From: Rhea pennata
Lineage: Eukaryota > Chordata > Aves > Rheiformes > Rheidae
Direction: 5' to 3'
NCBI RefSeq assembly: GCF_028389875.1
Contig: NC_084663.1
Location: 212,691,876 to 212,755,875 of the forward strand
DNA length: 64,000 bases
Shown piece by piece: positions 47,846-59,400 of the stretch. The stretch's first letter is position 1; each line of letters begins with the position of its first letter. The notes beneath the pieces were generated by a model. It was not told the origin of the DNA. It was given only the letters and a program-made list of their open reading frames with translations, and ran no database searches. The translations under genes and the position numbers were made by a program.

Positions 47846-49517
47846 GCTTAGTCACACAGGAGATAAAGATTATGACAAAAATGGATAGTGTCCAGGGAGT
47901 CGGTTCAACTCATGGTTTTATGTTATATACTGTCAAGGTCAGACAAGCAGGTTGTTAAGGAAGGACTTAATTGAAAACATACAGGTAAACAGCAAAGGGG
48001 GTGAACCATATCCTGCGTTTACCAAGCTCCAGCTGGGCTGATGACTAGCAGCTGGAGGGATGCGGTCACTGCATGTGTGTAGGCAGTGCACAGTTTTTGA
48101 AGCCTGTGTGATTCAGATACTCTGAATTTACTGTGATTACACAATGTGACTGAGTGCTTGCACATGGTCTACTGGAAAGCGCTGGGCAAGTGTGAATTGT
48201 ACTCTTTATATACTGTGTATAACCCTACAGAAGGTCTACTTTCTATTCTGTGAAGTAGACCATGGCTTAATTAGCCTGTTTGGATGCCATACATCCAAAA
48301 GGAAAATCTCTGTCAGGCTCTGTATTATTGGTCTGTTTTATATAGCCAGAATCTAGAAGTGATTGAAAAGATGCTCTGGGAGGTGGGCAGAAAATCTGAC
48401 TGCGTTGTTTTGACTAGATGGACTCCTTCCCTATCTTTGGAGTGGGAGAAGAACAGGACAAATTGGTTGGGAGAATGAAGAGGGAAAGGGTCAATCTGGA
48501 AGGAGAAGTAAATTTTGGCAGCAGTCCAGCAAAGTTTGTCAGACAAAGCAGCAGCGTCTTTCATTTGACAGTGAGTGGCCAGACAGGGAACTTGGTCTGT
48601 AGCTGGAATCTTTAGACCATGCAAAGCATTAATTTCAGCTGTGTTTCTGCCCACCTTGAACACTTGCAAACAGATGCGCTGTTACAAAACTGGAAAGCTG
48701 AAAGAAGGGAACATTTTGGAAATGGAGGACTTACTATACAGTTTCTGAGGGTTGCTTGCTGAGCTGCTTTATTTTTTGAGTTACTTAGGTTTATGCTTCT
48801 GAATTTATTTTCCATTACTGAGCAAGCCTTAAAAGCCTGCTTCTATGGTGTTTGTTCTTTTCAGTCACCTCATTATCTTTACAGAGTTTTGGGAAGAAAA
48901 AGAATGAAAAAGTATAAGCCACTGTCAGTCTTTAATTTGAGGTTGTTTAGTGATACCATCCTGTTTAGTTCTGTTTCCCTGCAAATACTCTGTTTGGCAT
49001 CTACTTAAGTTATGAGGACTGTCTGCTGAAGGAGAACTATCCCTTATAATAGGAAGGAACCACATGCAGTTCTTATGTGGGCTAACACAAGCTTAGATGG
49101 TTTTATTAGTGCTGCAGATATAGTGATATATGCTTTGAAGGTGTTTTTTTTTTTTAGTAGCTCTAATATGTATGCATATATATGTATGTCTGTATGATGC
49201 AGAACAAGATAGAGGTTAAAGAAAGGTGATGAATTGTTGGTATCCTACTCCCTGGCTCAAAGACAGAAAGGCTGATTTTTGTCCTTAAGAGATTGTATTT
49301 TCTGTTCATGGAAGAGACAACGCAATGAAGAAATCATTATGATTAGTAAAATAAGCATCACTTACAGCATACCAGCAGCTTCCTTGTGGGTGAGTGGTAT
49401 GAAGGCTTCGTCCTTAGCCTTAAACTTTGTTGTGGTTGGAAGGAAGCTGTGATGTTTTTCCTATGGATTTTTGGTAAGTTCTTTTTGTTATAGGACAGCA
49501 TGGGGGAAAGAAAGGTC

Positions 49518-49842
49518 ACAGAATCATAGAATCAGTAAGATTGGAAGGAATCTCTGGAGATCATCTAGTCCAACCTCCCCGCTCAGCAGGGTCGCATAGA
49601 GCATGTCAGACTGGGTTGCATCCAGGCGGGCCTTGAAGATCTCCAGAGAAGGAGACTCCACCACCTCTCTGGGCAACCTGGTCCAGGGCTCCATCACTCT
49701 CACAGGGAAGAAATTCCCCCTCACGGTCAGGTGGAACTTCCTGTGCTTCAGTTTTTGCTTATTGCCTCTTGTCCTGTCACATGGGGCAACTGAAAAGAGT
49801 TTGTCCCCATCCCCTTGACACCCTCCCTTCAGGTACTTAAAG
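49518..49842 (-). mobile_element. CR1 LINE 3' end, 5'-truncated
   Basis: On the - strand it reads from 'aagtacctgaagggagggtgtcaaggggatggggac' through RLPREVVESP to 'ggttggactagatgatctccagaga' and ends in the ATTCTATGATTCTG repeat (complement at 49518-49531). The end is intact, divergence is low, and the frame is open for 107 codons. It belongs to the same subfamily as the 27.8 and 62.7 kb copies. Confidence 0.95.
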
Positions 49843-52800
49843 GTCAAGCATTTGAGGGAATTCTAGACTGATGAATAGTAAAGTGGTGGTACCTGGTAGA
49901 CTGTCTTTCCCAGCTGCTCTAAGCATGTCATTATGCCTTGCCCAAGGGCATTTGGTGAAGGTGAAGAGGCTGCAACTTCTATACAGCAATTTCTTTAATC
50001 CATGATGAGCAGCAGCCCACACAGCTTCTCGTTCTGTGCCAGTAATTTATGTAATTTTTTTGTTCCAATGATGTTCCCTGAAAGGGGTATCTAAGGATCA
50101 TAATACTAAATGTTGAGCGTTATCCTGCTGAAGTTTAGGTGTGCATGTTCCCAAGCATGGTCCTCCAGATCACTGGTCAAAGTGAGTTCTTTCTGGCTGC
50201 CAAAGTTTCCTGCACTTTGAATTTTCCTTCTGCGCATTGGAACGGTTGCTATCCTGGCAAGTGCAAGTAGTTCAGCTCCTGTATTTCTCTTAGCTCTCCC
50301 CAGGATCTTCAGAGTAGACGTTCCTTTGTCTCCATCCACTGAGGGTTGTGGTTCAGTTGTGATCGGAGCATGCTGGCCTCACGGGGTAGCATCAAGTGGG
50401 ACACGTGTTACAGCAAACAGAGTCACTTATATCAGGAGACAAGGGGTGGAGCAGCAGTTACATAGTTCAGAGAGCTTGGACCAACACTACGGTTCCCTTT
50501 CCAGTGGGATGTGCTCTAACCCTTAGGCAGCATAGTCTTATACTGCCTCTTCTGGGCCTAATAATTTTGAAATTTCTTTTTCATATTGTGTCAAAGAATC
50601 CGTAGAAGTTTCCTTGTCTGTACTCCCTCGGACGCTTTAATGCTTGTTCACACTTTTTCTTCCGTCTTACCGTCAGACGTTGATGGATACACGGCAATGA
50701 GTATTGCTGTGTCACTGCTTGCACTGCCCCTCTGCTGCGAGTTACTGCCTTACAGCAGAGCGGTAAGAATGAATGTGTGCTGCAGCTTCCGTTACCTTAC
50801 TACAAAGGCAAGGTTGATAAAGATGCATCTGAACTAAGACACCAGATTTTGGAGAGGAGCAGCCAAAATGCGGGCCCGCGTTTCCTCCTGCAGACTCTGC
50901 TAAAGGGGTGGCAGCTCCAGCATTAGGTGACAGCTAACAGCTGCAGGATGGTAACATCTTAAACTGATGCAGCTGTTGCTATGTGGCTGAGCCGAATTTA
51001 GCATTTCAATTAGCAAATTTAACAAATTAATTTACTGTACAGGTGTTAATTTATTACCTTAACTATAAATACATTTATATTTTTTCCTCTTTACATTTGA
51101 GACTGCTTGGCAATGATGGGAGAAAATTAATTTGAATCCTTAATGTTGTCTGGTTTCACCATTCTTTCACAGCCGATGTTATGATCTGATTTTTATCTTG
51201 CCATCTGATTTCCTTAATTGCAGTTTGCAATGATAATGAAAGCTGTATAATATTTGAGTTGCAAGCCAGTGTCTGTTAGAAGCAAATAAAATGATTATCT
51301 GGAAAACCAATCAAGAAGCATTCAAATCTTCCTTGGTGACATGCCTACTTTAGTTGTGTAGCTCGCTGCCTTCTGGATCACAGACCTCGATGTTAATATT
51401 AGCCTGGCATTGTGAAAGTGCTTGCTCTGCATTTCGTAACTGGAATGAGCACTACTGGATTTTGTGAAACTGCTGCTCTGCCAACGTCAAGCGGATTTAG
51501 GCATAGCAACCCTTGCACGCTCATGCTGAAACCTGGTAGTCCTGAAACAACATGTTAAAACAGGAGCTTACAGTTGGATGCTCTTTGCTTTGGGAATCGG
51601 CTGAGAATTCAGCGGCTGATACGGATACCTTGCAACTGGATACTCATGAGAATAAAAGAGCTGAACTGAAAGAGATTAAGCAGTTCTTTGTACAGTCTCT
51701 CCTGTGAAGTATAAAGAACTGAGAGCTTCATTGTTTTGTAACTGCCTAAAAATTAAAGGGGAAGAACAACTACTTTAGCACAGTCCTCTTGAATATGGCT
51801 TTATTAAATGTAGTCTTCCCAGGAATCTAGGCCTAAGTGCAAAAAATAATAAAAAAAAATCCATCATACGTGGATTGCAAAACGGAGCTTTGTCTATCAC
51901 GTAACTTGAACAAGTTCCATGTGAGCAAGTAGCTTTTTCGTAGTGTTTCAAAGAGCCCACATATATCAACAGCTGGCTCACTTTCTCTATGGTTCTTTTA
52001 AAATTATTTATCGTATGCCTCTAGGCCCCCTCTCTCTATACAGTCATTTACATTTGCTTGTCTAGGTGGGATAAAGGCCACCATCAACAGAGAATAAGGC
52101 TCGTGTTTTCCTTTGAGGCCACTGTGTGCTAGCTGCAAAGCCTTTGGACTGAGGCTGCCTGCCTGCTGAAGAGTGTTCTTCGAATGACTGTATTAAGTCA
52201 GGTCCACTAGGTTTCTATTTGCAAAAGCTGTCAGCATCTGGAGGACAGAACTGCGAGACAGGAACTCCTGAACTCAAGAGCTGTAATTGCTGTAGTTTTG
52301 CTATGTGGCCTGAGGTTACTCGTTGAGCTCTTATCTCGCTTTCCCCAGCTGCAATACTGCTTGTTGGATTCTTTGGTGATTAATTTATGCTCATGAAGTT
52401 AGTTTATTTTGTAAGAATTGATTAATTTGAAAAGACTTTATCCTGGAAAATACGTCAAAAAGAAAAACAAAATAGGCAGCCCTAAAACTGTTAATTAACA
52501 AACCCAAATAGTATGGTGAGATTCAGGACAGAAACCTCATCAGAGAAATTACTGCCAGAGTCAGAATGGTAAGTCCTAGATGAGCTGATTCTTTCATGGC
52601 TCATGCAAGCTAATGTATCTCTGATTCCAGAAGCAGCTTTATGGGAACGTAAAATTAGTGGATGGCGTGTTCTTGAAATCACAGTTTTACCTGACAATCT
52701 TGCAAGATCCGTTCAGTATGCTCTGTTGCCCAGCGCAGAGGCTCAGGTGGTAGAACATTGTTACTTTGCTGATACTCCAGGTGTACAAGAGGAGATAATT

Positions 52801-54097
52801 GGAAAGAACATGTGAAGAGAGAGGAAGCTTATACATTCCTTGTTTAAGACAATGTATTCGTATTTACACTGTTATCCAACCGAATTCGTTTATTAAAATC
52901 TCAGATTTCCCGTGTCCTGTGGAACAACCCGTGACTCATCAGCGGTTGGGAAGCTGTTGGGGTGTACATCATATCAAAGGAATTCTGCAGTGCTGGCGCT
53001 CTGTCAGGCATGAAGTGATCATTATCTCCAGTGTAATTTTGATTTTTTTTTTTTTAAGCATGGTCAACCAATATAAATCCAGTAAAATTAAATTACTAGT
53101 GTCACTGTCCCCCGGCCAAAGTGACCCTGAGCTGGTATAGGTCCCTCTTCTGGATTAGCTATTGAAGCTGGGGTTTTTTAATCAGGCAAAACGGGTGCTG
53201 CAGCTTAACTTTTTTTTTCGTGAGAAAGTAACTCTATAATTTTGAATTCTCTTGCTATTTCTGACATTATATACACTCCGTCAGTGCAGACTATATTGCT
53301 AAAGACCTGTGCTTTGAGCTTAACAGTGCAAAGAAAGTGACAAGATTTACCTATATCAGTGTTCAAAATCTGCACAAAATACCTCAAATTCAGTGTAATT
53401 TTTGCAAAACGTTTGAAATGAACTACTATTTATTTCTGGTTTTGAAGCAGTTGCTTTTGTCTGTGTTATGATCTGCATAGTTCATGTTGGACACAAGTGC
53501 AAATAGGTAGGCAAAAGGATGGCGGCTTCATATTTTTACAGTTTGCTGCTTTTTCCAAAACCCAGTCTGTGTCTGCCAGTGCTCTGCAGTTTTTGGTTGC
53601 TATTTGTGCAATGCAGTGAAACAGAATCACAGGGATCAGAGAAAGATCGGGGAAGATTTCTCTCTGTACTTCATTCTCCAGGGCTTTGTTCAGTCCAGTT
53701 TTAAATGACTCAAGCTACTGAAGTAATTCAAGCTATGACATTTTGGCAGAGTGTGAAACAAAATCTGGCAGAGGTGTTATGACTGAATGGCTGGTTTTGT
53801 TTGCTCTGAAATCTGTGGCAAATCTCTTAGTGGCTTTAACTGGAACAGGTTGGGTCCTTAGAATCATTAAATTTGAATAAACTTGGCAAAAAGAGCAAAA
53901 GACTTCTCTGATTTTACCATTATACTGTTACAATCTTTTTCTGGCTTTCTTCCCTCTGTTTACACTATCCTCCAGTGCAACCAAGACTCTCTGTATAGGA
54001 AAATGAGCTGCTTTTGTTAGGTTCTGAGTAATAAAGTAGTACGGGATTAGTAGTCTCTGTCTGATCAGTCTCTTGCAGTCTTGCATTGCCTAGTGCT

Positions 54098-54140
54098 TTT
54101 TTTTCTTTTTTCTTTTTTCTTTTTTTCTTTCCCCCCCCCT
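54098..54140. repeat. Pyrimidine tract (T/C-rich)
   Basis: TTTTTTTTCTTTTTTCTTTT-type sequence followed by eight or more C. It looks like a polypyrimidine tract but has no AG within reach that would make it a good splice acceptor. It is taken as a simple repeat. Confidence 0.9.
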
Positions 54141-56490
54141 TCCTTTTTACCCTGATACTGGAAGTAGAAGCTCTCCAGAGACATATTTTAAAAAATCAAT
54201 GAAGAGAGAAAAAGCTAATTGATTTTTTTATTATTTTTATATTATTTTCTGTATAAGATGGCCCATTAAACTTTGCCAGTCCCTAATGAAAGGCAAGTTT
54301 ACTGCAGTCTATTTTACAACACTCTTTCAGAATTGTTTCCCTTATTGTCTTGATGTTACAGCTTTCTTTTCTTTTTTTTCTCCTTACTTATAGATAAAAG
54401 GACATTTCTTTTAAATAATTTATTTTGTTGTAATTTGGATTAGTTTCGCTTTCAGAAGTGTTATTCTGGATTTCTAACTGGTTCCACAGGAGCTATTGAG
54501 CTCAAATTACCTGTAAATCAATTTGTACTGTGACCTTCCAGATGCCCAAAGACAAGGAGTTGTCACATCGCTGGACAGTAAAATAGATAGGATAGGATAA
54601 ACAGAAAATTGTTCATAGGTAAGAAGAGTGCTTCTGAACATGTGTAATATAAGACCATCCAAACTCTGTAAGCTAAGTCCTGGAGGATGGTTCTCTCACA
54701 GACTTCTGTCTGTTGGAAATGGACTGTTTGGGGCAGCAAATTTAGATTTTGGGGCAATATATTGGGTTAGTTTGTTCTAAACACTTGATATTGAAGAAAA
54801 AAGATGAAAGTAGTGGTTCAGGGAGGGTCGAGAACCAGTTCACAACCGAGGCCAGGCTTGATTCACCTGAAGAGACTTGAGAAAGATCTGACGGGCAAAA
54901 CTTGCAGACCAGGGCGACCTGCTTACACTGGCACTGAGCGAGAGGCCGCAGTCCTTACTCCAGGCTTAGCACGTTCTGTGATTTCTGCAGGTGCCACTCA
55001 TGTGGCACTCTCATGTGCTTGAGAGGTTTGCCTACCCTTACTGTGCTGCTTTCCCCTCTTCCTGTGCCATCAGCAAGCTCCTTTCAGCTCCAAGGCCCAA
55101 GCACCTTCCCCCCCACACACACTTCTTTCCACTCTTAGTGGTGCCCGTCCAGCTTTCCCTGGGTACCTTGTTCCTCGTCTGCAGCACTGCTGTGATGTGT
55201 CTAATTTACAAGGCAAGTTGCTGGCTGTGATTTCCAGTAAAGATGGAGCAATGATCTTGGGCACTAAAGAAGCGTCTAGACTGCCTGTCTGCCCTCGACT
55301 TATGTTGGCCATGTGGGATCAAGAAGAGAAGGCACTTCTGAAGAAAAGGTGAATAATTAAGCAGATGAGGCTTGGAATGATGGAGATAAGGGCAGAAGAG
55401 GAGGGAGTAGGATTTAGATGTTCCAAGAAAGGACTAGGAAAGAATGGGAACAGACACTGGCATTTCAGACTGCTGGTAAGAAGAAGGTCTGGTGTAGAGA
55501 GGTATAGGTAAGACTGAGCTGAGAGACTAGAAGAGGAAATTCTGACTCTAGTGTAATACTTCATTTTGGAGCACACTGATACTGTCTTTAATATCTAATT
55601 CCTATTGTACTCATTTATCTCCACAGATTCTTGCAAACTGTAAGATTAAAATGTAAACGGTCAGATCCTAGTGTGAATTAGCGTAGTTCCAGTGGCTGAC
55701 CCAATGTACTCAAAGCTTATGCATTTGAATATGTTTTCTATTTAAGGTTACCAGTTGTCAGTCAAAACTTTTCAAGAAGCAAAGCTCTTCAGTTCATGGA
55801 GAAAATGCCACAACAGTCTGTCAAAACCAGAAATCAGTGCAGCTCCATGGAAACTCGTAGCACAGACCAACGACCCGCCTCCCTCACCCCCAGTCTTTTT
55901 AAGCTCTGAATTAGTAGCAGGCCTCAAAATCGAGATATGTGTACTCAGATTCAGCTTTTAGGTAAGGAATCAGAGACTGACCTCACTGTTACGCCATGGA
56001 CACGTCTGTATTTTATGACTTCCAAAGATACATGAGGCATCCTGAATCAAACAGTCACTTGTGGCTTCCTCGTGTTCATTGTGACTTGCTTAGTGAAGTC
56101 CTAAGTGCTCTTAGCTGTTACTGTGCAATTTTCTGGCTAGAGGAGCTCTGGAATGTAAAAGCATGTTCATCACCAGACGTTTTGCCAGATTCCAGGACTT
56201 CAGTGAAGCAGTAAAAGATCGTTTAAAATTGGAATAGCATGGAGATTCCTCCAAGTGTTCACTCAACTTTAGATAACTCAACCAACAAGAAAGTAATCCT
56301 TAAAGAGCACCTGAATGATCTAGGAGTTAAGCATCAGAAATTGTATTGGGTTGTAATTACTGTAATATCTGCACTACATAGACATACTGTGATTCGTTAC
56401 TGTAAGCTGCTTGGTACAAGAGATGAAGGGCCAAGTTAGCAAATTGGATTGCGTTAAATTCCTTCCTGTAAACTGGCCAAGATTTAAACC

Positions 56491-56630
56491 ATCTTCTCTG
56501 AAGATGTTCAAAACCTGCCTGGACGTGTTCCTGTGCAACGTGCTCTGGGAGACCTGCTTGAGCAGAGGGGTTGGACTTGATGATCTCCAGAGGTCCCTTC
56601 CACCCTCAACCGTTCTGTGATTCTGTGATT
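56491..56630 (+). mobile_element. CR1 LINE 3' tail, short
   Basis: 'ctctgaagatgttcaaaacctgcctgga', 'gagcagaggggttggacttgatgatctccagaggtcccttcca', then two GTTCTGTGATTCTGTG repeats. It differs in its tail (gatgatctccagaggtccc against gacgatctccagagatccc) from the other copies, so it is a different CR1 subfamily. Confidence 0.93.
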
Positions 56631-58218
56631 TGTTTCTCCAGGATGTAAGAAAGGCATATTCATGGTAAATATGTTCTAGACGTAATGTACTACTTGCGTA
56701 TGTCTTGGAGCTGGTTCTAGTTTTATTTGCAATAGGTTTTATGTGCCGGCTAACACAGAGATAGGGAAGATAGGAATGAGGCCTTGCTGTTCTCCACCAG
56801 TCAGGTGTTCCAACCCTTTCATCTTTTTGCTACTTTGGTTTTCTGGCAATAAAATACCCTAAAACTAGTTGAGGAATCGAAGGACTCTTGCTGCTGTGCA
56901 CTCTGACATTCCCTTGCATGTTAATTTAGCAAAACATTTATTATTGTGCATCACAGATTTGCATCCAGAAGCATATTTCCCACTGCTTGAATCCATTCTA
57001 GACAAAATGGACTCAAAAGGAGATTGTTCTGATTTGGAAGTGTTTTATGTGCAGTTTGCAGAGCCATGCAAGCTTATAATATGTAGGACAGTAATGAATC
57101 ATAGTCTGTCATCTTCATCGCTTCACACCACTATAACAACATTAATTTTGCTGGACTGACTTTTGATTTGCTTGGAGAAACCTCCAAACGATGATATGTT
57201 GACCCACCATCACCTTCCGTTTTGCTTGCTATTGCTTGCAAATCGCCGTGCTGGCACGGTGCAGGGGGTGGCTCAGGAGTGGAGGGGCACACTAGGGGAA
57301 GAGCCATTAACGCTGGTACTGCTGATGAAGGGTAAATCATTAAGCTCTGCCCTACGACAGCTGGACTGCTCGCTTTGCTGTATGTCTGAAGTGGAGGAAA
57401 ATGAGGTTCTTAAATGATGGCTCTAAAATCAATTGCTTAACAGAGTTGGTCTTTGAGGCTAGGGCCTGGTGCCAGGCTTCTTCCCACAGAACACAAGAGA
57501 CCCTTTTGAGGTATAAGAAAATAACTTTTTTTTCCCTCCCTTTATTGGAAAGAGGCCATAGGAATATTTTCCAAGGCGAGATGGATCCTTCCCCGAAAAA
57601 AAAAATCTGAGCGCTTTCTCTTTGAGTGTTCAGAACATAAATAAAATGATCTGCGCTTCCCTCATTCCTTTCTCCAGCACCTAGTTCTGTTTGGCAGCAA
57701 TAGGTCCGTATCCCATTCTGATGCTGCACCTCTCCCTCCTTTCGTTTGGGAGCCTTGTCTGAAATATCCAGCATGGTATTGGGGCAAAGGAGTGCTGATA
57801 TTTGGCTAAATTTGGAACACTGTAAGTACCAGAATCCCAGAGTATCCCTTTAGGGTGTCTCTTTAGAATCCAACCTTACTGCAGAACAGAAGAGTAATGG
57901 AACAAAAGCATACAATTTGGTGAAGTCCCTTGGCAATGAATTTACAGATTTAATTGAAACAATTTCTGAATAGAGTTAACCTGTGTATAGATAAAGTCTT
58001 TTCTCAGCTTTAACTGGTTTTAAAAAACAATTGTAATTACAATATTCTCCCAGTTGTTATCTTATGCAGCTTTAAGTACTTTTATGCAGGTGTAAATACA
58101 GCTGTAGCAAGGGCTGTTAGAGCAATACGCTGATACACATGCATATAGACCAGGCCTTAAGTTAACTGTTGTGAATATCTTACACAATTGTTCCTAATTT
58201 TACTGATAAATGTTTGAA

Positions 58219-58221
<3 letters not shown>

Positions 58222-58253
<32 letters not shown>
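58222..58253. repeat. (AT)16 microsatellite
   Basis: An uninterrupted dinucleotide AT tract some 200 bases before the CpG island that starts at about 58440. Confidence 0.95.
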
Positions 58254-58256
<3 letters not shown>

Positions 58257-58320
58257 AATACAAATATGCCTTGTATGACAAGATGCATGTTTTGGGCTTA
58301 TCTCTTGTCATGCTTCCAAA

Positions 58321-58342
58321 CTTTTTTTTTTTTTTTTTTTTT
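58321..58342. repeat. T homopolymer
   Basis: A run of about 21 T just after the (AT)n tract, ending TTCCTTAG, which resembles an acceptor. No exon after it is recognisable. Confidence 0.9.
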
Positions 58343-58439
58343 CCTTAGGTCTCCAGGCACATCCACGTTTTATGCAGCTGCCTTTTTTGGCTGAAGAGTC
58401 TTTTCGAGACCTAGCGTGGTACGAGAGGAGCACCTTAGC

Positions 58440-59230
58440 ACTTAGCGTTCAAGGTGCGTTCGTGCGGTCAGCACGGTTTTGCATCCAACTTTACATTTAA
58501 ACGTAACCGCGGTAAGGAGCTCGATGGGTGCGTTTCCACGAGCTTGAGCCGAGCGAACCCAGCCCCGCTCTCCACCCGTCCTGGACCCCAGCACCCAGCT
58601 TAAAAACTCTCGTCCGGCCGGGGGAAGGCGCTGCCCCGCCGCAGCCCACCTCGGCCGCCCAGCGCGGAGCCGGCGGAGGCGGCGCCGCGCCCACAATAGC
58701 GGAGGGCGGCGCCGAGCCGAGCCGAGCCGGGCAGCACCTTGCAGCGGGGAGGAAGGTGAGCGCCGCCGGGCCGGGCGAAAAGGGAGGTTTCTTCGCTTGC
58801 TGCTTTGTAGCTGGGAAGTTTGCAAAGGGTCTGAGAACCCGAGCTCCCCCCCCCCCTTTTTTTCTTTTTCTCTTTTTTAGCGGTGGAAGGAGCTTCCCCC
58901 CCCCCTTCCCCCTCCTCGGTTCATTCATTTAACTTGTCTCCGAGCCAGGGCTTTGGAAGCGAGGAGCAGGTTTAGGGCCGCATGTTTAGGGTCCCCCGGG
59001 GCAGAGGGTGCAGTGCAAAGGGAGCTGAGCCCTGCTGAGCGGGGAGGCTCCGTGTCCCGCTGCAGCCTGGAGGCAGCGGGGACGGGCTGCACGTGTCGGG
59101 GTGCTTTCTGCAAACACAAAGAATTGAGGAGCGGAAACCCTTTTGCTGGGCGGGTGCCGGGGCGGGGGTGGTGGTGGTGGTTCTGGAGCCCCTGGCTTTG
59201 TGTGGCTGGTGCACAGGGATGGGGAGGTGG
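58440..59230. promoter_or_regulatory. PAK1: CpG island, candidate promoter of PAK1
   Basis: GC and CpG content rises at about 58440-58500, peaks at 58540-58780 and fades by 59230. PAK1 lies beyond AQP11 in mammals, in the opposite orientation to AQP11, so a + strand promoter is expected here. The association with PAK1 is inferred from gene order. No PAK1 protein sequence is in the window. Confidence 0.5.
58540..58755 (+). other. PAK1: Candidate non-coding first exon of PAK1
   Basis: The most CpG-rich part of the island ends in GGGGAGGAAG followed by GTGAGC at 58756, a near-perfect splice donor on the + strand. There is no ATG-initiated frame here that resembles a known protein, which fits a 5' UTR exon. 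PAK1 (p21-activated Ser/Thr kinase) starts translation in a later exon in mammals. The 5' limit is not visible in sequence and is set loosely. Confidence 0.4.
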
Positions 59231-59315
59231 GAACGTGTCTCTTCTCCCAGCATCTGCTCCTTGCATTAAGATTGTGGCTTTTTGCTGTTTGACTACTTAA
59301 AAGCGAAGCTGAACT

Positions 59316-59400
59316 TGGAATCGTAAGATGATGCAGGTTGAAAGGGATTTTAGGAGGACTCTAGAGCAGCCTCTGGTTCAAAGCAAACACGGGTCACTGT
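59316..59400 (-). mobile_element. Probable CR1 3' fragment, old
   Basis: 'ggaatcgtaagatgatgcaggttgaaagggattttaggaggac' resembles the reverse complement of a CR1 tail ('gaatcatagaatcatttaggttggaaaagacctttaaga'). It is short and diverged. Confidence 0.5.

Larger units (their letters stand above)
35131..58440. other. Gene-free stretch between the AQP11 island and the next CpG island
   Basis: Over 23 kb without any exon I can support on either strand. Open frames are short, unrelated to known families and without matching splice sites. Contents: a T-run (39022-39062), an ancient LINE fragment (about 43430-43950), a probable old SINE-like tail (about 42090-42295), two CR1 tails (49518-49842, 56491-56630), an A-run (47823-47845), a C/T-rich tract (54098-54140) and an (AT)16 tract. 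In mammals the region between AQP11 and PAK1 is likewise long and gene-poor. Confidence 0.6.

Noticed and set aside
54098-54140. Polypyrimidine tract as a splice acceptor
   Set aside because: It is followed by a C-run and no close AG with an open or recognisable exon. It is best read as a simple repeat.
56869-57417. Two consecutive + strand frames of 96 and 84 codons
   Set aside because: No splice signals link them, there is no similarity, and they follow a CR1 tail in otherwise non-coding DNA.
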